The notes beneath the pieces were generated by a model. That model did not search any database. It was not told where the DNA came from and was given only the letters and a program-made list of their open reading frames with translations. The position numbers and the translations under genes were made by a program. This document shows positions 36,448 to 45,816 of a DNA stretch of 64,000 nucleotides, in pieces (position 1 is the stretch's first letter; each line of letters opens with the position of its first letter). The stretch is from an uncultured Aquimarina sp. (GTDB lineage Bacteria > Bacteroidota > Bacteroidia > Flavobacteriales > Flavobacteriaceae), in contig CANLOW010000006.1 in NCBI GenBank assembly GCA_947493035.1, positions 122,187 through 186,186 of the forward strand, written 5' to 3'.

Positions 36448-37596
36448 ATGAAATATAAAATTATTGGTTGCCTATTGTTAGCTTTTAGTGCTAGTAATAT
36501 GCTTATTCAAGCTCAAAGTGATTTAACAGGTGCTATTACTACAGCATTACCATTTTTACAAGTAACGGCAGATGCTAGAGCAGGTGGTCTTGCAGATCAA
36601 GGGGTGGCAACTTCGCCAGATGCTTTTTCTCAGCAATGGAATGCTTCTAAATATGCTTTTGCTGAAAAAGAATTAGGTGTAGGGTTATCTATAACTCCAT
36701 ATTTAACACAGTTGGTAGATGATATTATTTTAGCAAACATTGCCGGATATAAAAAGTTAGATGAAAGAAGCGCAATTGGTGCAAGTATTAGATACTTTAG
36801 TCTTGGAGAAATCCAATTAAGAGATAGGGATGGTTTCGATCAAGGTACTGTCAAGCCTAATTCATTGGCTGTAGATGTGTCTTATGCTTTGAAACTTAGT
36901 GAGCGTTTTTCTATGGCAGTTGCAGGTAGATATCTTAGAGATGATCTTAGATTGCAGCCTATTCCTAATGCCAGTGCTGAAGTAGGAAATTCATTTGGTG
37001 TTGATATTACAGGATATTACCAAAGTGAAAATATTCCTTACAGAAATTTTGATGGTAGATGGCGAGGTGGTTTTGCTATTAGTAATATAGGTCCAAAGAT
37101 ATCTTACAGTGAAGGGCAAGAAAGCTTTATTCCTACTAATTTGAGAGTAGGTGGTGGTTTCGATTTTGGAATTGATACTTATAATAAAGTTAAAACAACT
37201 TTAGAGTTTTCAAAATTATTAGTACCAACACCTAACAGATCATTAACAGGAGCTCAAAGACAACAAGAAATAAATGATGCAAGTCCGATAGGTTCTATAT
37301 TCTCTTCTTTTGGAGATGCTCCAGGAGGAATTAGAGAGGAAATAGCTGAAATCACAACGTCGTTTGGTGTTGAGTATGATTATAATGATATTTTTGCATT
37401 AAGAGCTGGGTATTTTCATGAGTTCGAAAGTAAAGGGGCTCGTCAATTTGTTGCATTAGGTGCAGGTTTTAAATACACCTCTATCGGTGTAGATCTTTCT
37501 TATCTGTTTAATACGTCTAATGTTCCAAGTCCTTTAGATGGTACACTTAGGGTAGGTTTAACCTTCTCTTTTGGGCAAGAGTATAGTGAGTATTAG
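36448..37596 (+). CDS. porV: Type IX secretion system outer membrane protein PorV
   Basis: 382 residues. A signal peptide ending in QAQ is followed by FLQVTADARAGGLADQGVATSPDAFSQQWNASKYAF, the hallmark N-terminus of PorV/LptO, and a 14-strand FadL-like barrel ending in LRVGLTFSFGQEYSEY. PorV carries substrates from the translocon to PorU. It is in an operon with porU and ends at a strong terminator. In several flavobacteria cdd follows porV; here pdhA comes next. Confidence 0.95.
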   Translation: MKYKIIGCLLLAFSASNMLIQAQSDLTGAITTALPFLQVTADARAGGLADQGVATSPDAFSQQWNASKYAFAEKELGVGLSITPYLTQLVDDIILANIAGYKKLDERSAIGASIRYFSLGEIQLRDRDGFDQGTVKPNSLAVDVSYALKLSERFSMAVAGRYLRDDLRLQPIPNASAEVGNSFGVDITGYYQSENIPYRNFDGRWRGGFAISNIGPKISYSEGQESFIPTNLRVGGGFDFGIDTYNKVKTTLEFSKLLVPTPNRSLTGAQRQQEINDASPIGSIFSSFGDAPGGIREEIAEITTSFGVEYDYNDIFALRAGYFHEFESKGARQFVALGAGFKYTSIGVDLSYLFNTSNVPSPLDGTLRVGLTFSFGQEYSEY

Positions 37597-37616
37597 AAGA
37601 AAAAAATAAAGTTTCG

Positions 37617-37651
37617 AAAAGTGTCATTTTTTAAAAAATGACACTTTTTTT
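37617..37651 (+). terminator. Terminator of porUV
   Basis: A near-perfect stem AAAAGTGTCATTTTT / AAAAATGACACTTTT around a short loop is followed by T, 20 bases after the porV stop. The following 37660-37810 is AT-rich and shows no gene. Confidence 0.92.
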
Positions 37652-37812
37652 ATATAATAATTTCTAATCTCCCTTTTTTTGACACTACGTTTGGTTATAA
37701 ATGTAATTTTTTGATCAAATAAGTTGTTTTTTTATAAATCAATAAATATTAAGACACAAAAAGAATCCGTAATTTTATAAAGTTAGAAATGTGAATTTCC
37801 TAAGCAAAGTAT

Positions 37813-37820
37813 TATTTTTG
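37813..37820 (+). promoter_or_regulatory. -7 box upstream of pdhA
   Basis: TATTTTTG followed by C, giving a leader of about 75 bases before pdhA. No -33 TTG was found at the usual distance. Confidence 0.4.
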
Positions 37821-37898
37821 CTTGAATTGTTTACAATGATATCCAAGGTATATTAATTACCGATTACTGAAACAGATTCTTTAAAACGAAAATTTCGT

Positions 37899-38897
37899 AT
37901 GAAAAAAATTACCAAAGAGGTTTACTTGAACTGGTATGAAAACATGCTTTTCTGGAGAAAGTTTGAAGACAAACTTGCTCAAGTTTATATCCAACAAAAA
38001 GTAAGAGGGTTTCTACACCTTTATAATGGTCAAGAAGCGATATTAGCAGGTGCCTTACATGCAATGGAATTAGGTAAGGACAAGATGATTACTGCATATC
38101 GTAACCATGTTCAACCAATAGGTATGGGAGTAGATCCTAAAATGGTGATGGCAGAATTGTACGGAAAAGAAACGGGTACTTCTAAAGGTATGGGAGGATC
38201 AATGCATATCTTCTCTAAGGAATTTGGTTTTTATGGAGGTCACGGTATCGTTGGTGGACAAATTCCTTTAGGAGCTGGTATTGCTTTTGCTGATAAATAT
38301 TTCAAAAGAGATGGTGTAACACTTACTTTCTTTGGAGATGGAGCTGCACGTCAAGGTTCTTTACATGAAGCTTTCAATTTAGCTATGCTTTGGAATTTGC
38401 CAGTAGTATTCTGTGTTGAAAATAACCAGTATGCAATGGGTACTTCTGTAGAGCGTTCAGCTAACCATACAGATATTCATAAATTAGGTGACGGTTATTT
38501 AATGCCTAATAAACCGGTAGATGCGATGGATCCTGTGGCTTGTGCTGAAGCTTTTGATGAAGCGATTACAAGAGCTCGTACGGGTGGCGGACCTACTTTC
38601 TTAGAATTAAGAACATATCGTTATAGAGGTCACTCAATGAGTGATGCGCAACATTATCGTACGAAAGAAGAAGTAGCTGAATACCAAAAAATAGACCCTA
38701 TTACACAAGTGTTAGATGTAATTAAGGCTAAAAAATATGCTACTGACGAAGAAGTAGAAGCGATTAATAAGCGTGTTAAAGATAAAGTAGCCGAATGTCA
38801 AAAATTTGCTGAGGAATCTCCATTCCCAAAAACACAGCAACTTTACGATATGGTTTACGAACAAGAAGATTATCCTTTTATACCACATAAATTATAA
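37899..38897 (+). CDS. pdhA: Pyruvate dehydrogenase E1 component, alpha subunit
   Basis: 332 residues. Together with an E1 beta subunit it decarboxylates pyruvate using thiamine diphosphate. The TPP-binding motif GDGAARQGSLHEAFNLAMLWNLPVVFCVENN starts near residue 147. The phosphorylation-loop region YRYRGHSMSDAQHYRTKEEV is complete, and GFLHLYNGQEA and AYRNHVQPIG match E1 alpha. pdhC follows after 8 bases; the E1 beta gene is not in the window, as in many flavobacteria where it is encoded elsewhere. Confidence 0.97.
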   Translation: MKKITKEVYLNWYENMLFWRKFEDKLAQVYIQQKVRGFLHLYNGQEAILAGALHAMELGKDKMITAYRNHVQPIGMGVDPKMVMAELYGKETGTSKGMGGSMHIFSKEFGFYGGHGIVGGQIPLGAGIAFADKYFKRDGVTLTFFGDGAARQGSLHEAFNLAMLWNLPVVFCVENNQYAMGTSVERSANHTDIHKLGDGYLMPNKPVDAMDPVACAEAFDEAITRARTGGGPTFLELRTYRYRGHSMSDAQHYRTKEEVAEYQKIDPITQVLDVIKAKKYATDEEVEAINKRVKDKVAECQKFAEESPFPKTQQLYDMVYEQEDYPFIPHKL

Positions 38898-38905
38898 AAA
38901 GAAAT

Positions 38906-40507
38906 ATGGCGACAATTATCAATATGCCTCGTTTGAGTGATACTATGGAGGAAGGAACCGTAGCATCATGGTTAAAGAAAGTTGGAGATAAAGTAGCAGA
39001 AGGAGATATCCTAGCGGAAATCGAAACAGATAAAGCTACTATGGAGTTCGAATCTTTTTATGAAGGTACATTATTACATATTGGAGTTGAAGAAGGGGGA
39101 ACTGCTCCTGTAGATCAGCTTTTGTGTGTAATAGGTGACGAAGGGGAAGATATTTCTGCAGCTTTAGCTGGAGGAAGTAATGAAACTCCAGTATCAGAAG
39201 AAACAGAAGCTTCAGCTTCTGTAGAAGCTAGTGTGTCTGCTGAAATTCCTGAAGGAGTAGAGATTATTACGATGCCTCGTTTAAGTGATACTATGGAGGA
39301 AGGAACCGTAGCATCATGGTTAAAGAAAGTAGGAGATAATGTTGAGGAAGGAGATATTTTAGCGGAAATCGAAACAGATAAGGCTACTATGGAATTTGAG
39401 TCTTTCTATAATGGGACTTTGCTTTATATTGGTACTAATGAGGGGGAAACGGCTCCAGTTGAGAGTTTGTTAGCTATCATTGGTCCTGCAGGGACAGATG
39501 TTTCTGGTATTGCTAAAGGTGGTGTTCCGGCTCAAACAGAAGTAAAGAAAGAGGAAGCTACTAAAGAAGAGGTTTCAGCTCCTGTAGTTGTTAAAGATAC
39601 AGCTGTAAATAATGGTGGACGTATATTTGCTTCTCCTTTAGCTAAGAAGATAGCTTCAGATAAAGGTATTGATCTATCAAAAGTTAAGGGTACAGGTGAA
39701 AATGGACGTATCACAAAGAAAGATGTAGAAAGTTATACTCCTCAAGTTGAAGCTCCGGCTAAAGCTGTTGGTGGAGAGGCTAAGGCATCAGCTCCAGCTC
39801 CTCAGGTATATACTCCTGTAGGCGAGGAAGTTTTTGAGGAAACTAAGAACTCTAATATGCGTAAAGCTATTGCTAAGAGTCTTGGTAAATCTAAGTTTTC
39901 TGCACCTCACTATTATCTATCTATAAAAGTAGATATGGATAATGCTATAGCTTCTAGAAAGCAAATTAATGCTATTCCTGATACTAAAGTATCATTTAAT
40001 GATATGGTAGTGAAGGCTTGTGCTATGGCGCTTAGAAAGCATCCTCAAATTAATACGCAATGGAAAGATGACGTTACGCGTTATGCAAAGCATATTTCTA
40101 TTGGTGTTGCAGTTGCTGTAGAAGATGGTCTAGTTGTTCCTGTATTACCATTTACTGATCAAATGACATTAACTCAGATAGGAGGGAATGTTAGAAGTTT
40201 GGCGGGTAAAGCTAAAAATAAGAAATTGACTCCTGGTGAAATGAGTGGAAGTACTTTTACGGTTTCAAATTTAGGAATGTTTGGTATTACTTCGTTTACA
40301 AGTATTATCAATCAGCCGAACTCAGCTATTTTGTCTGTTGGTGCTATTGTGCATGAACCAGTTGTAAAAGAAGGTGCTATTGTGGTAGGTAATACTATGA
40401 CACTTAATCTGGCGTGTGATCATAGAACTATTGATGGTGCAGCCGGAGCAGCGTTTTTACAAACTTTAAAAACATATTTAGAGAATCCAGTTACTATGTT
40501 AGCTTAA
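38906..40507 (+). CDS. pdhC: Pyruvate dehydrogenase E2 (dihydrolipoamide acetyltransferase)
   Basis: 533 residues. Two lipoyl domains (about 2-77 and 118-193), each with the lipoyl-lysine motif ETDKATMEFES, then Ala/Pro/Glu-rich linkers, an E3/E1-binding domain (FASPLAKKIASDKGIDLSKVKGTGENGRITKKDV, about 232-270) and the catalytic acetyltransferase domain ending with the active-site LACDHRTIDGAAGAAFL (HxxxDG). It transfers acetyl groups to CoA. The two lipoyl domains share long, nearly identical DNA, a sign of recent duplication or gene conversion. Confidence 0.97.
   Translation: MATIINMPRLSDTMEEGTVASWLKKVGDKVAEGDILAEIETDKATMEFESFYEGTLLHIGVEEGGTAPVDQLLCVIGDEGEDISAALAGGSNETPVSEETEASASVEASVSAEIPEGVEIITMPRLSDTMEEGTVASWLKKVGDNVEEGDILAEIETDKATMEFESFYNGTLLYIGTNEGETAPVESLLAIIGPAGTDVSGIAKGGVPAQTEVKKEEATKEEVSAPVVVKDTAVNNGGRIFASPLAKKIASDKGIDLSKVKGTGENGRITKKDVESYTPQVEAPAKAVGGEAKASAPAPQVYTPVGEEVFEETKNSNMRKAIAKSLGKSKFSAPHYYLSIKVDMDNAIASRKQINAIPDTKVSFNDMVVKACAMALRKHPQINTQWKDDVTRYAKHISIGVAVAVEDGLVVPVLPFTDQMTLTQIGGNVRSLAGKAKNKKLTPGEMSGSTFTVSNLGMFGITSFTSIINQPNSAILSVGAIVHEPVVKEGAIVVGNTMTLNLACDHRTIDGAAGAAFLQTLKTYLENPVTMLA
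38924..39083 (+). repeat. Lipoyl-domain repeat copy 1 in pdhC
   Basis: Pairs with 39272-39431. The first 67 bases of both copies (from ATGCCTCGTTT) differ at only two positions, whereas the second half of the repeat has many synonymous differences. Confidence 0.85.
39272..39431 (+). repeat. Lipoyl-domain repeat copy 2 in pdhC
   Basis: Second copy of the repeat at 38924-39083; see that entry. The distance between the copies is 348 bases, a multiple of three. Confidence 0.85.
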
Positions 40508-40537
40508 GTTACTAAATAAGTTTACAATTATAATTGA

Positions 40538-40574
40538 AAAGGATCATTCTAACTCAAGAATGATCCTTTTTTTG
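40538..40574 (+). terminator. Terminator of pdhAC
   Basis: AAAGGATCATTCT / AGAATGATCCTTT, a perfect 13-bp stem with a 6-base loop followed by T. Confidence 0.95.
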
Positions 40575-40652
40575 TTTATATATAATAGCGAATAGCTATG
40601 TTTTTACGAGACCGTCCTGATTTGTTTAGGGAAATTCATACTATTTTGATTA

Positions 40653-40692
40653 GAAAAAAAACCTCACAAATTTAAAAGATTTGTGAGGTTTT
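40653..40692 (-). terminator. Terminator of folD
   Basis: ACCTCACAAATTT / a matching right arm ending GATTTGTGAGGT, followed on the minus strand by a T run (A run from 40653), 26 bases after the folD stop. Confidence 0.92.
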
Positions 40693-40717
40693 AGTATTTT
40701 TAAGAGTGAACTTGAGT

Positions 40718-41593
40718 TTATTTTCTTCGTTCTCTAGAAAGTAAAGTGTTCTTTAATAGCATAGCAATTGTCATAGGGCCTACACCTCCAGGTACAGGCG
40801 TTATATAAGAACATTTTTCTGCAACATTAGCATAATCAACATCACCAACAATGCGGTAGCCTCGTTTCGCTGTTTCGTCTTTTACGCGTGTAATTCCTAC
40901 ATCTACAATAACAGCACCATCTTTTACCATTTCTGATGTTACAAAATTAGGTACACCAAGGGCAGAAACAATAATATCTGCAGATTTACAGATGCTTTCT
41001 AAGTCTTTAGTTCTACTATGAGTTAGGGTTACTGTAGAATCGCCAGCAGGCCCTTTTTGGCTCATTAAAATACTAATTGGGCGACCAACTATATGACTAC
41101 GTCCGATAACTACTGTATGTTTACCTGAGGTTTCAATCTTATACCGCTTCAGCAACTCCATAATTCCAAATGGAGTAGCAGGAATAAAGCTAGGCATTTC
41201 TAAAGCCATACGTCCGAAATTAGTTGGGTGGAACCCATCTACATCTTTATCAGGGTGTACAGCTAACAAAACCTCTTCCTCGTTAATGTGTTTAGGTAGC
41301 GGAAGCTGAACAATGAAACCATCAATTTCATCATTGTTATTTAACTTATTGATTTCTATAAGTAAATCTTCTTGAGAGATTGTTTCTGGTAGTTTTACTA
41401 ATGTTGATTCGAAACCAATTTTTTCGCAAGATTTTACTTTACTATTAACATAGGTTAAACTTGCGCCATTATCACCAACTAAAACAGCTGCTAAATGAGG
41501 AACTTTTTCTCCAAGCTCTTTCATTTTAGCTACTTCAATAGCTATCTCATCTTTTATGTCATTACTAACTTTTTTCCCGTCTAAAATCTGCAT
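40718..41593 (-). CDS. folD: Methylenetetrahydrofolate dehydrogenase/cyclohydrolase FolD
   Basis: 291 residues. Bifunctional one-carbon enzyme interconverting methylene-, methenyl- and formyl-THF. AVLVGDNGASLTYVNSKVKSCEKIG carries the catalytic Tyr and Lys; the substrate loop FIVQLPLPKHI and the NADP-binding VIGRSHIVGRPISILMSQ and PVPGGVGPMTIAMLLKNT are complete. It lies 93 bases downstream of ffh on the same strand, across a spacer with heptad repeats. Confidence 0.98.
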   Translation of the reverse strand: MQILDGKKVSNDIKDEIAIEVAKMKELGEKVPHLAAVLVGDNGASLTYVNSKVKSCEKIGFESTLVKLPETISQEDLLIEINKLNNNDEIDGFIVQLPLPKHINEEEVLLAVHPDKDVDGFHPTNFGRMALEMPSFIPATPFGIMELLKRYKIETSGKHTVVIGRSHIVGRPISILMSQKGPAGDSTVTLTHSRTKDLESICKSADIIVSALGVPNFVTSEMVKDGAVIVDVGITRVKDETAKRGYRIVGDVDYANVAEKCSYITPVPGGVGPMTIAMLLKNTLLSRERRK

Positions 41594-41605
41594 TTCTAAT
41601 TCAAA

Positions 41606-41633
41606 GTTTAATGTTCAATATTCAGTGTTGAAA
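41606..41633. repeat. Heptad-phased spacer repeat between ffh and folD
   Basis: Four degenerate 7-base units: GTTTAAT, GTTCAAT, ATTCAGT, GTTGAAA. It belongs to the group of 7-base-period intergenic repeats described in the findings. Confidence 0.5.
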
Positions 41634-41686
41634 GAGAACTATATTTTTAAAATTAATCCTTTGTATTTTTCTAATTCTAAATTGAT

Positions 41687-43015
41687 TTATTTCATTCCTT
41701 GCATCATCTGCATCATTTTGCGGCCACCACCACCTTGCATCATCTTCATCATTTTACCCATTTGCTGGAATTGTTTTAGTAGCTGGTTGATTTGCTGAAT
41801 TGAAGTCCCTGACCCCTTGCTAATACGCTTTTTGCGACTAGAATTAATGATTTGAGGTTTATTTCTTTCTTCGGGTGTCATCGATTTTATAATGGCTTCA
41901 ACGTGTTTGAAGGCATCATTATCAATATCAACATCTTTAACCATTTTTCCCATACCTGGAATCATACCCATCAAATCTTTGATGTTTCCCATCTTTTTGA
42001 TTTGTTGTATCTGATTCAAGAAGTCGTCCAAGCCAAATTGATCTTTAGCAATCTTTTTCTGTAATTTCCTAGCTTCTTCTTCATCGTATTGTTCTTGAGC
42101 GCGCTCAACTAATGATACAACATCTCCCATTCCAAGAATACGATCTGCCATACGTGATGGGTAAAAGATGTCTATAGCCTCCATCTTTTCACCAGTACCA
42201 ATAAATTTTATTGGTTTTTTTACGACAGATTTTATAGATAAAGCTGCACCTCCACGAGTATCTCCATCTAATTTGGTTAAAATAACACCATCAAAGTTTA
42301 AGACATCATTAAAAGCTTTAGCTGTATTTACAGCATCTTGTCCTGTCATAGAATCTACTACAAACAAAGTTTCAGAAGGCTCAATGGCTTTATGGATATT
42401 AGATATTTCATCCATCATCTCCTTGTCTACAGCCAAACGACCAGCTGTATCCACGATTACAACATTATGTCCATTAGCCTTTGCATGAGCGACACCTGCT
42501 TTAGCTAAAGATACAGGATCATTATTGTCTTTATCGCTGTATACTTCAACACCAATAGCATCACCTACAACATGTAGTTGGTCAATAGCAGCAGGGCGGT
42601 ATACATCACAAGCAACTAATAAAGGTTTCTTAGTTTTTTTCTTTTTTAAGAAATTTGCAAGTTTACCAGAAAAAGTTGTTTTTCCAGACCCTTGTAATCC
42701 AGACATTAATATAACTGAAGGGGTTTTAGAAATATTGATGCCAGCAGCATCACCACCCATTAAATCGGTCAATTCATCCTTAACCAATTTAACCATCAAT
42801 TGTCCAGGTTTAAGACTTTTTAATACGTCTTGACCTAGTGCCTTCTCTTTTACTCTTGCTGTAAAGTCCTTTGCTATTTTGTAGTTAACATCAGCATCGA
42901 CAAGAGCACGACGTACTTCTTTTAGTGTCTCTGCAACGTTAATTTCTGTAATTTGTCCATGACCTTTCAGTACATGTAGGGCTTTATCTAGCTTATCACT
43001 TAAATTATCGAACAT
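41687..43015 (-). CDS. ffh: Signal recognition particle protein Ffh
   Basis: 442 residues. GTPase that binds SRP RNA and signal sequences and delivers ribosomes to FtsY. N domain (1-90), G domain with GLQGSGKTTFSGKLA, DTAGRLAVDKEM, TKLDGDTRGGAAL, and the methionine-rich M domain (MGMIPGMGKM...QQMGKMMKMMQGGGGRKMMQMMQGMK). On the minus strand a TAAATTTG box lies at 43045-43038. No 4.5S SRP RNA was recognised in 43016-43288. Confidence 0.98.
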   Translation of the reverse strand: MFDNLSDKLDKALHVLKGHGQITEINVAETLKEVRRALVDADVNYKIAKDFTARVKEKALGQDVLKSLKPGQLMVKLVKDELTDLMGGDAAGINISKTPSVILMSGLQGSGKTTFSGKLANFLKKKKTKKPLLVACDVYRPAAIDQLHVVGDAIGVEVYSDKDNNDPVSLAKAGVAHAKANGHNVVIVDTAGRLAVDKEMMDEISNIHKAIEPSETLFVVDSMTGQDAVNTAKAFNDVLNFDGVILTKLDGDTRGGAALSIKSVVKKPIKFIGTGEKMEAIDIFYPSRMADRILGMGDVVSLVERAQEQYDEEEARKLQKKIAKDQFGLDDFLNQIQQIKKMGNIKDLMGMIPGMGKMVKDVDIDNDAFKHVEAIIKSMTPEERNKPQIINSSRKKRISKGSGTSIQQINQLLKQFQQMGKMMKMMQGGGGRKMMQMMQGMK

Positions 43016-43288
43016 AATTTGAATCTGAAATAATGAACAAATTTAAGCATTTGAAGTCGAAGAGTCTAGTGTATGCAATATTTAAAAGAAGATAAATATA
43101 GAAATTGCAGCTTGCTAAAATAATAGAGGGTGTTAATTATATATTCTTTTGTTGTGTCACAGTGATTTATTAAATAATGGCTATGCGTAGTGAAACTATT
43201 TTATTTTTTGCATTTTTGTAGGATAACGTATCCAATATTTAGATAAGGTTTTACGTTTGTTATATTAGCACAAAGAGGATAGATCTTT

Positions 43289-44848
43289 ATGAATAAGTTT
43301 TTTTTAGGTGTAATGTGCTTGTGTTCACTTTGGTGTTCAGCACAATCTTTTATAGGTTTCGACACTGATAATTATAGTGGGATACATGGAGTACTTGTTA
43401 ATCCAGCTAGTATGGCTGATTCAAGGTTAAGAGCAGATATTAATTTAGTTTCTTTAAGTGTCTTCGGTGCTAGTGAGTATGCTGAGATTGATTATAAAAA
43501 ATGGATAAAATCAGCTTACAGAGATGATGTAGATCTAGATGAGGATACTGATGTTGAATATATTGGGACTGATAGAAAAAACTCTGGTTTAGCACATATA
43601 GATGTATTGGGGCCTTCCGCAATGATTTCCATCAGTGAAAAACATAGTGCCGCTTTTTTCACAAGAGTTAGAGGTTTTGCTAATTTAAATGATGTTAATG
43701 GTTTATTTCAGCCTGTTTTTGAAGAAGGTCTAGCAAATAGAACTGAACCAATACTTTTTGCCGATGAAAATAGCTACGGGACTGTATCTTCGTGGGTTGA
43801 ATTTGGAGCATCATATGCCAGAGTTTTGAAAAATGAAAAGCAAAACTTTATTAAAGCAGGTGTAACACTAAAATATATAAGACCAACACATTTTGCTAGT
43901 TTAGAGTTTACAGATGGGCTTCTTTTCTTCGACCCGAATGACTCAAGTGCAAATGAATTATTTGGTACTTTAAACCTTAAAGCAAGTAATACTCTAGATC
44001 CAGAAGATAACGGAGTTCGAGTAGGGGGAGGAAGTACAGATATTAAGCTGCCTTCAGAAAGAGGTTTTGGTTTTGACTTAGGGTTTGTATATGAATTTAG
44101 ACCTCAATTTAGAAAAAACATTTCTAGAGATGATGTAATTAAGCAAGTTAAATTTAGGCATGTAAATACTTATAAATTACGTTTAGGAGTTTCTATACTT
44201 GATATTGGAAGTGTTACTTATAAGAGCGCTACATCAGAAACATACGATTTAGGAAATTTGCCCAATGATCTAAATAAATTTGATGAAGATGCAGATCCTT
44301 CAATCAGGGAGGTTTTGCCTACCGATGTTGAGTTGAAAATGAGCTTGCCTACAAATTTAAGATTAGATGTAGATTGGGCTATTTCAGATAAATTTTATTT
44401 AAATGCTGCTACTAGACTATCGCTAATATCACGTAAGAAAAGAGAGGCGGTAAGGTATGCGAATCAATTTACATTAAACCCAAGATTAGAAACTAGATGG
44501 TTGTCTGTGTTTAGTCCTATTAGTGTTACTCAATATAGTGGTGTGCAATGGGGTTTAGGAATTCGTGTAGGGCCTGTGTTTTTCGGTTCGGGTAATTTGT
44601 TAGGAAGTATTGTTGATAGGAGGACTAGAGCTTTTGATGTTTATGCGGGAATAAAAATTCCATTATTGCATAAGATACCGAAAGTAAAAGAAGAGGATGA
44701 GGAGACTATATATAATTCTGAATGTCCTTTTGGATGCCCTCAGGATAAAAAAGGTAATGTTGTAAGGTTAGAAGGTAGGATAAAAGGGGTTAAGAAAAAG
44801 AAGAAAAGAGTACAGCGTATGCAAGGGTATCAGGGTAAGGTAAAATAA
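43289..44848 (+). CDS. DUF5723-like outer membrane protein
   Basis: 519 residues. The signal peptide MNKFFLGVMCLCSLWCSAQ is followed by FIGFDTDNYSGIHGVLVNPASMADSRLRADINLVS, typical of the Bacteroidetes DUF5723 family of predicted outer membrane beta barrels. The middle contains alternating amphipathic strands; the C-terminal 60 residues are Lys-rich and periplasmic-looking (KVKEEDEETIYN...GVKKKKKRVQRM). Function unknown. It is divergent from ffh and followed by its own terminator. Confidence 0.8.
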   Translation: MNKFFLGVMCLCSLWCSAQSFIGFDTDNYSGIHGVLVNPASMADSRLRADINLVSLSVFGASEYAEIDYKKWIKSAYRDDVDLDEDTDVEYIGTDRKNSGLAHIDVLGPSAMISISEKHSAAFFTRVRGFANLNDVNGLFQPVFEEGLANRTEPILFADENSYGTVSSWVEFGASYARVLKNEKQNFIKAGVTLKYIRPTHFASLEFTDGLLFFDPNDSSANELFGTLNLKASNTLDPEDNGVRVGGGSTDIKLPSERGFGFDLGFVYEFRPQFRKNISRDDVIKQVKFRHVNTYKLRLGVSILDIGSVTYKSATSETYDLGNLPNDLNKFDEDADPSIREVLPTDVELKMSLPTNLRLDVDWAISDKFYLNAATRLSLISRKKREAVRYANQFTLNPRLETRWLSVFSPISVTQYSGVQWGLGIRVGPVFFGSGNLLGSIVDRRTRAFDVYAGIKIPLLHKIPKVKEEDEETIYNSECPFGCPQDKKGNVVRLEGRIKGVKKKKKRVQRMQGYQGKVK

Positions 44849-44900
44849 TTATAACTTTGATAAACATTATAGAAAGACTTAAACAGTGTTTCTAACAGAA

Positions 44901-44937
44901 AAGATCCATTCAATATAACTTGAATGGATCTTTTTTT
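44901..44937 (+). terminator. Terminator after the DUF5723 gene
   Basis: AGATCCATTCAA / TTGAATGGATCT stem with a 6-base loop followed by a T run. Confidence 0.92.
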
Positions 44938-44964
44938 GTGTTGAGATAATCTTATGTATAAGTA

Positions 44965-45609
44965 TTAATTCTTAATTAATTTCTTAGTAACACTACCATC
45001 ATTAGTATAAATTTTGATAAAGTATACACCTGAAGCTAAACCAGAAAGGTCAGTAGAGTTTCCAACTAAACTTCCTAAAGTGTTATATACTTCTACGGAA
45101 GTATAAGAAGCATTATTTCCGATTACATTAACAATACCATTAGTTGGGTTAGGTGAAAGAGTTGCTTCTTCTAAAGCAATTAATTCAGCAGTGCTAAGTG
45201 TAGGGTTGTCATATAGAGCTGGGATAGTAATACTGTTACTTGTAGCACCTCCTCCAATTTCAGCATTCCATGTAATGTTTTGGTCCATCGTAAATTCGCC
45301 ATCATCTGCAGGGAAGAATCCAGGATTTAAAGTACCCATTCCATTTCCACTAGCATCTACTGTTATTGTAACCCCTCCACCAGCAAATTGTTCACCACTA
45401 GCATTGTTAATTTGATTAAAAATTTGAACAGGTCCTTCAGGGAATCCACTTAATTCGATAGCAAAAGGAGTATTCGGTGCTATGGCTGTTGGTTTGTCAT
45501 TTGCGTCTACAGTAACCGAAGCACTAGTGATGTTAGCTAATGAAATTGTTTGAGCGTAAGTAGTAAAGCTTGCTGCTATACCTACTAAGAATAATGTAAT
45601 TTTTTTCAT
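44965..45609 (-). CDS. Small secreted protein with T9SS sorting domain
   Basis: 214 residues. Signal peptide MKKITLFLVGIAASFTTYAQ; a middle beta-rich region (about 21-135) without recognised family, poor in Cys and rich in Thr/Asn/Gly; then a type A T9SS C-terminal sorting domain from about residue 143 (EATLSPNPTNGIVNVIGNNASYTSVEVYNTLGSLVGNSTDLSGLASGVYFIKIYTN..., ending VTKKLIKN). It should be exported by the T9SS and processed by PorU, which is encoded nearby. It may be an adhesin-like or surface protein; no enzyme motif was found. Confidence 0.88.
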   Translation of the reverse strand: MKKITLFLVGIAASFTTYAQTISLANITSASVTVDANDKPTAIAPNTPFAIELSGFPEGPVQIFNQINNASGEQFAGGGVTITVDASGNGMGTLNPGFFPADDGEFTMDQNITWNAEIGGGATSNSITIPALYDNPTLSTAELIALEEATLSPNPTNGIVNVIGNNASYTSVEVYNTLGSLVGNSTDLSGLASGVYFIKIYTNDGSVTKKLIKN

Positions 45610-45747
45610 GATAATTAATTTTAAATCAAAGCGAAACTACATAGATTTAGTATTTATTTTTGTTTCTTAAATGTTTGATGCATAGTTAAATACATATGAT
45701 ATTGTAATTTTGGGTAAGCAGTGTTTTTTTTATACATATATGGTAAT

Positions 45748-45792
45748 AAAAAAGCCTTTTGTTGTACAGAAGGGTAAAACAAAAGGCTTTTC
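45748..45792. terminator. Terminator of the trp operon
   Basis: AAAAAAGCCTTTTGTT / AACAAAAGGCTTTT stem flanked by T runs on either strand, 25 bases beyond the trpA stop. Confidence 0.85.
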
Positions 45793-45816
45793 TATTGGTA
45801 AAGGGAAATATAGAAA

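Noticed and set aside
41556-41798. Plus-strand ORF of 80 aa across the folD-ffh gap
   Set aside because: Overlaps both genes antisense and its composition mirrors the Met-rich Ffh tail; no support.
42168-42488. Plus-strand ORFs over ffh (42168-42488, 42525-42833)
   Set aside because: Shadows of the well-conserved ffh gene.
43016-43288. Search for 4.5S SRP RNA next to ffh
   Set aside because: No GC-rich hairpin with a GGAA-type tetraloop or conserved SRP core was found.
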